From contig PMOU01000116.1 of assembly GCA_003161205.1 (NCBI GenBank), forward strand, positions 5,649 to 15,975: a DNA stretch of 10,327 nt. Direction: 5' to 3'. The notes under the pieces are model-generated. The model was not told the DNA's origin. It ran no database searches and saw only the letters and a list, made by a program, of their open reading frames with translations. Made by a program: the position numbers and the translations under genes. Shown one piece after another: positions 5,824 through 10,327 of this stretch; position 1 is the first letter of the stretch, and each line of letters starts with the position of its first letter. The DNA is from Actinomycetota bacterium (lineage in GTDB: Bacteria > Actinomycetota > Actinomycetes > Streptosporangiales > Streptosporangiaceae).

Positions 5824-6501
5824 TCAGCGCACCCCTCGCGGCCGGAACTGCACGCTGATCCGCGGCCCGATCGCCTTGGCCGTCTTGGGCACCGCGTGCT
5901 CCCAGGTGCGCTGGCAGCTGCCGCCCATCACCAGCAGGTCCCCGTGGCCCACCTCGAACCGCAGCGGCCGCGCCTCCGGCGGCGCCCCCGATCCCGCCTC
6001 CGGTCCCGCCGAACCGCCCCGCGGCCGCAGCGCCAGCACCCGCGGCGAGCCCAGCGACACGATCGCGACCATGGTGTCCTCGGTCTGGCCGCGCCCGATC
6101 GTGTCCCCGTGCCACGCGACGCTGTCCCGCCCGTCCCGGTACAGGCACAGCCCCGCCGTCCGGAAGGGCTCGCCCAGCTCCGGCCCGTAGTACGCGTTCA
6201 GCGCTTCCCGCGCGGCGGTCAGCACCGGGTCGGGCAGCGGCGCGTCCTCCCCGTAGAAGCAGAGCAGCCGGGGGACCGCCACCACCCGGTCGTACATCTT
6301 GCGCTGCTCCGCCCGCCACGGCACCGTCTCGACCAGGCGTCCGAACACCGAGGCCGACCCCGTCACCCACCCCGGAACGAAATCCACCCAGGCCCCGCGC
6401 GTCAACGGCGTCCGCCGCACCGACCTGCCGAGGTCACCCAGTACCGGGCTGTCCTGCTCGCCGCCCATGTCCAGCAGCGATTCCTGCACTGAAACACTCA
6501 T
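5824..6501 (-). CDS. alkB: AlkB-type 2-oxoglutarate/Fe(II) DNA dealkylase
   Basis: Oxidises alkyl groups on damaged bases (1-methyladenine, 3-methylcytosine and etheno adducts) using oxygen and 2-oxoglutarate, and releases an aldehyde (formaldehyde from methyl). The 225 residues carry the complete site: iron ligands H131 and D133 in WHGD and H202 in WEHAVPK, and 2-oxoglutarate-binding R214 and R220 in RISVQFR with the family's six-residue spacing. YRDGRDSVAWHGD and VAIVSLG resemble the actinobacterial/ALKBH2-like branch rather than the E. coli type. A Gly/Pro/Ala-rich insert (about 161-179) sits in the loop before the last core strands. The ATG at 6501 has no Shine-Dalgarno but has TAGACT 6 nt upstream, so the message is probably leaderless. 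A LexA-like box overlaps the -35 region. The dehydrogenase follows in the same direction. Confidence 0.95.
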   Translation of the reverse strand: MSVSVQESLLDMGGEQDSPVLGDLGRSVRRTPLTRGAWVDFVPGWVTGSASVFGRLVETVPWRAEQRKMYDRVVAVPRLLCFYGEDAPLPDPVLTAAREALNAYYGPELGEPFRTAGLCLYRDGRDSVAWHGDTIGRGQTEDTMVAIVSLGSPRVLALRPRGGSAGPEAGSGAPPEARPLRFEVGHGDLLVMGGSCQRTWEHAVPKTAKAIGPRISVQFRPRGVR

Positions 6502-6507
6502 CCGAAC

Positions 6508-6513
6508 AGTCTA
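6508..6513 (-). promoter_or_regulatory. Probable -10 element of alkB
   Basis: TAGACT on the minus strand, 6 nt before the alkB ATG. It fits the TANNNT pattern and position of actinobacterial leaderless promoters. A 17-bp spacer would place the -35 at 6536-6531 (TCGAAT), inside the LexA-like box. It lies in the 47-bp gap after the WYL gene, so alkB has its own promoter here even if some read-through occurs. Confidence 0.55.
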
Positions 6514-6520
6514 GCTACAT

Positions 6521-6536
6521 CCAAACGCATATTCGA
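6521..6536 (-). promoter_or_regulatory. LexA-box-like sequence in the alkB promoter
   Basis: Read on the minus strand the 16-mer is TCGAATATGCGTTTGG. Against the actinobacterial SOS box TCGAAC-N4-GTTCGA it matches 10 of 12 defined positions. Against the Gram-positive form CGAACRNRYGTTYG it matches 13 of 14. It covers the expected -35 position of the alkB promoter, where a bound repressor would block RNA polymerase. The match is imperfect in both half-sites, so binding may be weak. Confidence 0.5.
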
Positions 6537-6548
6537 GCCCGTGAAAGC

Positions 6549-7535
6549 TTACGCGTAGCGCGCCGCGACCTCCGCCGCCACCGCGGCCAGGTCGGCACGC
6601 ACCTCAGGCGGCGACACCACCTCCACGTCGCCCCCGAAGCTCAGCAGCGTCCGCGCCGCCCCCACCGCCGCGAACCGCAGCCGCACCACCACCCACTCCC
6701 CGTCCGCCGCGCCGCTGTCCCCAAGGCCGCTGTCCCCGAGACCACCGGGCTCCTCCGCCAGGTACGCCGCGCAGATCCGCCGGAACATGTCCAGTCGCTC
6801 CTGCCGCACCCGCGCCAGCACCGCTACCCCCGCCGGCCGCTCCTCCACCTGCTGCCGCAGCAAGCCCCACAGCTCCGCCAGCTCCACCCCGTCCCGCCGT
6901 CGCACCGGCTCGTCCGCCACCACCGCCGAAGCCACCCGCGACACCCGGAACAGCCGTGGTTCCCCGCCCTGGTCCGCCACCAGATACCAGACCCCCGCCT
7001 TGCTCACCAGCCCGTACGGGTCGACCACCCGCTCGCTCGCCGAGCGCTGCCCGCTGCTCCGGTACCGCAGCCGCAGCCGCCGGCCGCTGAACACCGCCGC
7101 CTGCAGCACGCCGAGCTGCCCGGCCGGCTCCGCAGGCTTCATCCAGCCCGCCGGGTCCACCAGGATCCGCTGGCTGGTCGCCGTAGCCGCTGGCCGGAAA
7201 GGTGCAGGTACCGCCCGCATCACTTTCAATATGGCCGAACGGGCCGCGGTTCCCAGTCCCAGGTCCTCCTGCGCGCCCCCCGTGGTGAGCACGAACAAAG
7301 CCCGCGCCTCGTCCCGCGTCAGCCCGGTCACGTCGGTCCGGTAGCCCGGCAGCAGCCGGATGCCCCCGGCCCGGCCTCGTTCGGCATAGATCGGCACGCC
7401 CGCCGCCGACAGCGCCTCGGCGTCCCGGTAGATAGTGCGCGGCGAGACCTCCAGCCGCTCCGCCAGCTCGCCCGCCGTTACCTGCCCGCGCGCCTGGAGC
7501 AGCAGCAGGATCTCCAGCAGCCGACTCGATTTCAT
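6549..7535 (-). CDS. WYL-domain transcriptional regulator (YafY/HTH_11 type)
   Basis: A 328-residue one-component regulator. Residues 1-60 are a DeoR-like winged helix (ELAERLEVSPRTIYRDAEAL at 23-42), followed by a wing with GRAGGIRLLPGY. The WYL domain spans about 135-215, with the name-giving residues at W183-Y184-L185 in GVWYLVADQ and the downstream FRVSRV strand. A C-terminal WCX-type region runs to the end. WYL domains bind small ligands or nucleic acid; PafB/PafC, which control DNA-damage genes in mycobacteria, share this architecture, but single-protein YafY-type members usually control an adjacent gene. The neighbour on the other side is the divergent maleylpyruvate isomerase-like gene, the most likely target. 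GLGDS is repeated twice in a row near 265-275. The ATG at 7535 follows TATTTT by 7 nt, suggesting a leaderless message. Confidence 0.92.
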   Translation of the reverse strand: MKSSRLLEILLLLQARGQVTAGELAERLEVSPRTIYRDAEALSAAGVPIYAERGRAGGIRLLPGYRTDVTGLTRDEARALFVLTTGGAQEDLGLGTAARSAILKVMRAVPAPFRPAATATSQRILVDPAGWMKPAEPAGQLGVLQAAVFSGRRLRLRYRSSGQRSASERVVDPYGLVSKAGVWYLVADQGGEPRLFRVSRVASAVVADEPVRRRDGVELAELWGLLRQQVEERPAGVAVLARVRQERLDMFRRICAAYLAEEPGGLGDSGLGDSGAADGEWVVVRLRFAAVGAARTLLSFGGDVEVVSPPEVRADLAAVAAEVAARYA

Positions 7536-7542
7536 AGCTCTT

Positions 7543-7548
7543 AAAATA
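7543..7548 (-). promoter_or_regulatory. Probable -10 element of the WYL regulator gene
   Basis: TATTTT on the minus strand, 7 nt before the ATG at 7535, in an AT-rich patch. No good Shine-Dalgarno is present (only AAGAG), so a leaderless or near-leaderless transcript is likely. The -35 is not clear. Confidence 0.5.
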
Positions 7549-7563
7549 TGACGCTTCCTGTCA
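7549..7563. promoter_or_regulatory. Inverted repeat between the WYL gene and its divergent neighbour
   Basis: TGAC-N7-GTCA, next to the WYL -10 and between the two divergent starts. A partly overlapping CCTG-T-CAGG lies at 7557-7565. The position suits a WYL-regulator operator acting on both genes. The arms are only 4 bp, so chance cannot be excluded. Confidence 0.3.
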
Positions 7564-7586
7564 GGTTAATAGCGCAGGCTACCCAC

Positions 7587-8192
7587 ATGACCAACACAAC
7601 AGAGCCGAACACGACAGAGCACCCGACCGATCCCCGCGAGGTTCACCGCCGGGCCATGACCCAGACCGAAGCGATCGTGGCGGCGGTCGAGCCCGGCCAG
7701 CTCACCCTGCCCACGCCCTGCCCCGACTACGACGTGCGCGCCCTGCTCAGCCACATCGTCGGCGGCCTGAACCGGGTCGCGATCGCCGGGGAGGGCGGCG
7801 ACGCGCTGGCCCGCCCGGCCCGCGCCGACGACGTGCCCGACGACGGCTGGCTGGCGGCGTACCAGGAGGCCAGCGGCCGGGCCCAGAAGGCATGGGCGGA
7901 CGACGCCAAGCTCGACGCCCTGGTCGAAGTCCCGTGGGGCAAGATCCCCGGCCGGTTCGCGATCGCCGGCTACATCCAGGAGATCCTCACCCACGGCTGG
8001 GACCTGGCCCGGGCCACCGGCCAGCCGGCCGAAGGCGACCCCGACCTCGCCTTGTTCGCCCTGGCCGGCGCCAAGCGCATACTGCCCCCCGAGCGCAGGG
8101 GAGGGGAGATACCGTTCGGCCTCGTCGTCCAGGTCCCACCCGAAGCTGCTCCCTACGCCCAGCTAGCCGCCTGGCTAGGCCGCCAGCCCTAG
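7587..8192 (+). CDS. DinB-superfamily maleylpyruvate isomerase-like protein (TIGR03086 type)
   Basis: A 201-residue protein of the mycothiol-dependent maleylpyruvate isomerase N-terminal/DinB four-helix fold, found mainly in actinobacteria. PCPDYDVRALLSHIVGGL at 44-61 and QEILTHGWDLARATGQ at 131-146 are the two family signatures. H56, E132 and H136 match the divalent-metal ligand pattern of that isomerase (His, then ExxxH). The family is presumed to activate mycothiol or another thiol; the substrate here is unknown. The ATG at 7587 is preferred over an in-frame ATG at 7548, which lies inside the WYL promoter and would add a tail the family lacks. The next in-frame ATG (7656) would cut into the conserved N-terminal helix. 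There is no real Shine-Dalgarno; CAGGCT 6 nt upstream could be a weak -10. It is divergent from the WYL regulator with 51 bp between starts. Confidence 0.85.
   Translation: MTNTTEPNTTEHPTDPREVHRRAMTQTEAIVAAVEPGQLTLPTPCPDYDVRALLSHIVGGLNRVAIAGEGGDALARPARADDVPDDGWLAAYQEASGRAQKAWADDAKLDALVEVPWGKIPGRFAIAGYIQEILTHGWDLARATGQPAEGDPDLALFALAGAKRILPPERRGGEIPFGLVVQVPPEAAPYAQLAAWLGRQP
8163..8178 (+). repeat. Short inverted repeat at the end of the maleylpyruvate isomerase-like gene
   Basis: CTAGCC-GCCT-GGCTAG, a 6-bp perfect stem with a 4-nt loop inside the last coding codons. GCTAGG (8174-8179) could instead pair with CCTAGC in either copy of the downstream 15-bp repeat, giving alternative folds around the stop codon. 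No T tract follows, so it is not a standard terminator. Confidence 0.4.
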
Positions 8193-8212
8193 CTCAGCCA
8201 GCCCTAGCTCAG
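8183..8212 (+). repeat. Perfect 15-bp tandem duplication spanning a stop codon
   Basis: CCAGCCCTAGCTCAG occurs at 8183-8197 and again directly after at 8198-8212 with no mismatch. The TAG stop (8190-8192) lies in the first copy and is repeated in the second. A recent slippage event is the simplest explanation, and the protein is unaffected. Just downstream is a further GC stem, GCGGG-CGC-CCCGC (8215-8227). Confidence 0.85.
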
Positions 8213-8258
8213 CGGCGGGCGCCCCGCAGCACGTAACGTTTCCGGAACGCTCCGGGCC

Positions 8259-8264
8259 TACAGT
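8259..8264 (+). promoter_or_regulatory. Possible -10 element of the membrane protein gene
   Basis: TACAGT, 8 nt before the ATG at 8273, with no Shine-Dalgarno between. Upstream, CGTT-TCCGG-AACG (8237-8249) is an inverted repeat at the place where a -35 would lie. This supports the 8273 start as a leaderless or very short-leader gene. Confidence 0.4.
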
Positions 8265-8272
8265 CTTGCTTC

Positions 8273-9538
8273 ATGAGCCAGTCCGACCCGGCGGCCGGTG
8301 AGCCCGCGGCCACGACGAAGACCGCACCCCGCCGCTTCGCGGTGGCATCGCCCGCGACCGCGCTGGTCGTCGGTGTTGTCCTGTTGGCCTTGATGATCGT
8401 CGATGCGCCGCTGGCCGGTCTCGCGCACCAGAGCATGGCCGCCGGTGGCAGTTCCCTGCCGATCTGGGACTCGGCGGTCTTCGGGGTGGTCGGCTTCGTC
8501 GTGGCCTGGCGGCAGCCGCGTAACCCGCTCGGCTGGATCATGCTGGGCATCGCGTTCTTCTTCACGCTCAGCGAGGATGCCAGCTTCTACGCCGTGGCTG
8601 ACTACGGGCTCCGGCACGGCCGCTTGCCGCTCGGCTGGGTGGCGATGCTCGCGCAGCCCGGCTGGGCGCCCGCCATCGTGTTGATCGGGGTGACTCTCCT
8701 GCTCTTCCCCGACGGGCGGCTGCCGCTGCCGCGCTGGCGGTGGGTGCTGTGGGTCTATCTCGCCGTGGCCGGGCTGTGGATAGCCGGAGCCCTCGAGGTC
8801 ACGGCCGGCGCCATCATCAGCCACCGCATCCAGGTGGATTCCAGTGGAAACCTCCTTCTCCTGAGCGGCACCAACCATGCCGCCGAGTGGTGGAACCTAG
8901 TACAGATCCTGTTCTTCCCCTCGCTTGGACTCGCCTGGCTGGTATCGCTGGGCGGCCAGGTGGCCAGCTACCGGCGCTCGTCCTTGGAACGCCGCCAGCA
9001 GCTGAAGTGGCTGATGGGCGGCGGCACGATCTGCGTGGTCGGCGGAGCGCTCGGCGTCTTTGTGGTGTCGGGGATCGTGAGCAGCGTAGGTTCCCTGGTA
9101 CTTCTGGCGCTGCCCGTCAGCATGGGGGTGGCGATCCTGAAATACCGGCTGTATGACATCGACCGGATTGTCTCCCGGACGCTGGCGTACGCGATCGTCA
9201 CGGGCCTGCTGATCGCGGTCTACGCCGGACTGGTGCTGCTGGCCATTGAAGTGCTGCGGCTGGCCTCGCCGGTGGCGGTGGCCGCCTCGACGCTGGCCGC
9301 GGCCGCGTTGTTCAATCCGCTGCGGCGGCGCGTGCAACGACTGGTGGACCGTCGGTTCAACCGGGCCAGATACGACGCCGACCAGACCGTGGCCGCGTTC
9401 GCGGCCCGGCTGAAGGACGCCGTGGACCTGGACGCGGTCCGGGCTGACCTGGCCGGTGTCGTGCAGGCGGCCCTGGAACCCGTCCATGCCACCGTGTGGA
9501 TCAGTCCAGGCGAGTACGGCCGCCCCGGCCATCCTTAG
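8273..9538 (+). CDS. Polytopic membrane protein resembling the sensor half of a histidine kinase
   Basis: A 421-residue integral membrane protein with no signal peptide. Hydrophobic segments lie at about 26-46, 66-80, 87-100, 122-146, 156-176, 206-230, 248-266, 270-290, 303-328 and 332-350; the exact topology is uncertain. Motifs shared with the membrane part of some actinobacterial sensor kinases are RNPLGWIMLG (83-92), LLFPDGRLPLPRWR (143-156) and YRLYDIDRIVSRTLAYA (291-307). The last helix is followed by a basic juxtamembrane stretch, NPLRRRVQRLVDRRFNRARY (348-367), and an amphipathic helix. In those kinases a GAF or kinase core would come next; here the protein stops after about 50 more residues. 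No phospho-acceptor His, ATP-binding domain or partner kinase gene is visible. It may be a receptor for a kinase encoded elsewhere or a family with its own role. The ATG at 8273 precedes a polar tail of about 22 residues. Confidence 0.8.
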   Translation: MSQSDPAAGEPAATTKTAPRRFAVASPATALVVGVVLLALMIVDAPLAGLAHQSMAAGGSSLPIWDSAVFGVVGFVVAWRQPRNPLGWIMLGIAFFFTLSEDASFYAVADYGLRHGRLPLGWVAMLAQPGWAPAIVLIGVTLLLFPDGRLPLPRWRWVLWVYLAVAGLWIAGALEVTAGAIISHRIQVDSSGNLLLLSGTNHAAEWWNLVQILFFPSLGLAWLVSLGGQVASYRRSSLERRQQLKWLMGGGTICVVGGALGVFVVSGIVSSVGSLVLLALPVSMGVAILKYRLYDIDRIVSRTLAYAIVTGLLIAVYAGLVLLAIEVLRLASPVAVAASTLAAAALFNPLRRRVQRLVDRRFNRARYDADQTVAAFAARLKDAVDLDAVRADLAGVVQAALEPVHATVWISPGEYGRPGHP

Positions 9539-9544
9539 CCGCCA

Positions 9545-9550
9545 TACCCT
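9545..9550 (+). promoter_or_regulatory. Possible -10 element of the FAD oxidoreductase gene
   Basis: TACCCT, 7 nt before the GTG at 9558, in the 19-bp gap after the membrane protein gene. There is no Shine-Dalgarno. Either this is a leaderless promoter or the gene is read through from the upstream gene. Confidence 0.35.
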
Positions 9551-9557
9551 GGATCCC

Positions 9558-10327
9558 GTGGCCTTCACCCGACCCCGCCGCTGCGTGGTGATCGGCGCGG
9601 GCGTGCTCGGCGCAGCCGTAGCGGCCAGGCTGGCCAGCGCAGGCGTCCGCGTCACGCTGCTCGACCAGGACCAGCCCGGCCGCGCCACCAGCCGCTGGAG
9701 TTTCGCCTGGCTGAACTCCAACGACAAGAGCCCCCGGCCGTATCACGACCTCAATCACGCCGGGATCAGGGCCTGGGCTCAACTAGCGCCGGATCTCGAC
9801 GGCGCCGCCTGGTACCGCCCCGTCGGAAACCTGGAACTGGCGACCACCGAGGCCGCCCGCGCCGACCTGACCGCCCGCGTCCGCCGCCTGGCCAGCTGGA
9901 ACTACGACGCCCGCCTCATCGACGCGGCGCAAGCCGCCGACTTCGAGCCATCCCTGCGCCTCCCCGGAATCATCGCCGCCGCCTGGTTCCCCGGCGAGGG
10001 CTACCTGCTGACCGAGCCGCTCATCGCCCGCCTGGTCGCCCGCGCCGAAAGCCACGGCGCCAAGGTCCTGACCGGCGACCAGGGACACGTGGTGGCCCTG
10101 GACCCCACCCCAGGAGGCGCGCCGCCCGGTGTCCGCACCGCCGCCGGCGCCGTCCTGGCATCCGACGAGGTGATCTGCTGCGCCGGCCGCTGGCTACCCA
10201 AGCTGGTCAACGCCCCCGACTTGGTCCCCCTGGTCCCCTGGGACACTCCCGGCGCGACCGCCCCTGGCCTGGTCGTCCAGGTCGGCCCCGTCGGCCCGGC
10301 GGCCCCGGCCCGGCTCGTGCACACCCC
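9558..10327 (+). CDS. FAD-dependent oxidoreductase of the DAO family, 3' end outside the window
   Basis: The frame is open to the right edge; 256 residues are visible of an expected 370-420. The N-terminal dinucleotide-binding fold is clear: GAGVLG at 13-18 and an acidic residue, D36, at the end of the second strand (VTLLDQ) for the FAD ribose. SRWSFAWLNSNDKSP (45-59) and PYHDLN (61-66) resemble actinobacterial D-amino-acid-oxidase/glycine-oxidase-like proteins. The later VICCAGRWLPKL (about 205-216) is the second FAD-contact region. Such enzymes oxidise amines or amino acids and pass electrons to oxygen or a quinone; the substrate is unknown here. The GTG at 9558 is chosen because it is just before the Rossmann strand and 7 nt after TACCCT. 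No homology to sensor partners was seen, so its closeness to the membrane protein gene may be incidental. Confidence 0.85.
   Translation, partial: MAFTRPRRCVVIGAGVLGAAVAARLASAGVRVTLLDQDQPGRATSRWSFAWLNSNDKSPRPYHDLNHAGIRAWAQLAPDLDGAAWYRPVGNLELATTEAARADLTARVRRLASWNYDARLIDAAQAADFEPSLRLPGIIAAAWFPGEGYLLTEPLIARLVARAESHGAKVLTGDQGHVVALDPTPGGAPPGVRTAAGAVLASDEVICCAGRWLPKLVNAPDLVPLVPWDTPGATAPGLVVQVGPVGPAAPARLVHT

Noticed and set aside
5765..6370. Upstream extension of the dehydrogenase frame to 592 residues
   Set aside because: The added part is low-complexity Gly/Ala/Arg sequence lying out of frame over alkB. The family N-terminus begins at the ATG at 5764.
7548..7586. Earlier in-frame ATG (7548) for the maleylpyruvate isomerase-like gene
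   Set aside because: It overlaps the -10 of the divergent WYL gene and has no ribosome-binding site. The extra residues do not fit the family, which starts near the 7587 ATG.
8244..8264. GGAAC upstream of the membrane protein gene as an ECF-sigma -35
   Set aside because: No matching ECF -10 is found at the usual spacing. TACAGT next to the start fits a vegetative-type leaderless promoter better.
8897..9727. Minus-strand frame of 276 codons opposite the membrane protein and FAD oxidoreductase
   Set aside because: It spans the end of one gene and the start of another on the opposite strand and has antisense-like composition. The plus-strand frames have membrane segments and a GxGxxG motif.
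1..10327. CRISPR array, mobile element, prophage or tRNA/rRNA genes
   Set aside because: No regularly spaced repeats, transposase or integrase motifs, terminal inverted repeats or cloverleaf-like sequences were recognised on either strand.

Overview
The window reads as chromosome from a high-GC Gram-positive bacterium (Actinobacteria). Codon third positions are almost always G or C. Other pointers are a DnaE2 polymerase, a mycothiol-dependent maleylpyruvate isomerase-like protein, a WYL-type HTH regulator, and several starts with no Shine-Dalgarno sequence but a TANNNT-like hexamer 6-8 nt upstream. The genus cannot be read from the sequence. The window is densely coding, with no gap above about 120 bp. 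No RNA genes, insertion sequences, CRISPR arrays or phage genes were seen.

Layout. (1) 1-2184, +: the C-terminal two thirds of error-prone polymerase DnaE2, cut by the left edge. (2) 3333-2276, -: a PadR-family regulator overlapping by 4 bases a peptide deformylase-like gene with two altered motif residues. A pair of palindromic repeats sits in front of padR. (3) 3904-3431, - and 4014-4577, +: a MarR-family regulator divergent from an NAD(P)H-dependent FMN reductase. They share a promoter region with three GTTCGTG half-sites lying on the core promoter elements. (4) 7535-4592, -: a WYL regulator, then alkB (2-oxoglutarate/Fe(II) DNA dealkylase), then a zinc dehydrogenase resembling glutathione-independent formaldehyde dehydrogenase. 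A LexA-box-like sequence lies over the expected -35 of alkB. (5) 7587-8192, +: a DinB/maleylpyruvate isomerase-like protein divergent from the WYL gene. (6) 8273-9538, +: a multi-spanning membrane protein resembling the sensor half of a histidine kinase but with no kinase core. (7) 9558 to the right edge, +: an FAD-dependent oxidoreductase of the DAO family, cut by the edge.

How the genes may work together. The recurring theme is damage and chemical stress: translesion synthesis (DnaE2), alkylation repair (AlkB), aldehyde oxidation, flavin/quinone reduction, thiol-dependent chemistry and four one-component regulators. The most interesting idea is the alkB-dehydrogenase pair. AlkB releases formaldehyde when it demethylates DNA, and the next co-directional gene belongs to a formaldehyde-oxidising family with all its metal ligands intact. 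A LexA-like box at the alkB promoter would tie this to the SOS response. The link is inferred from gene order and motifs and has not been shown.
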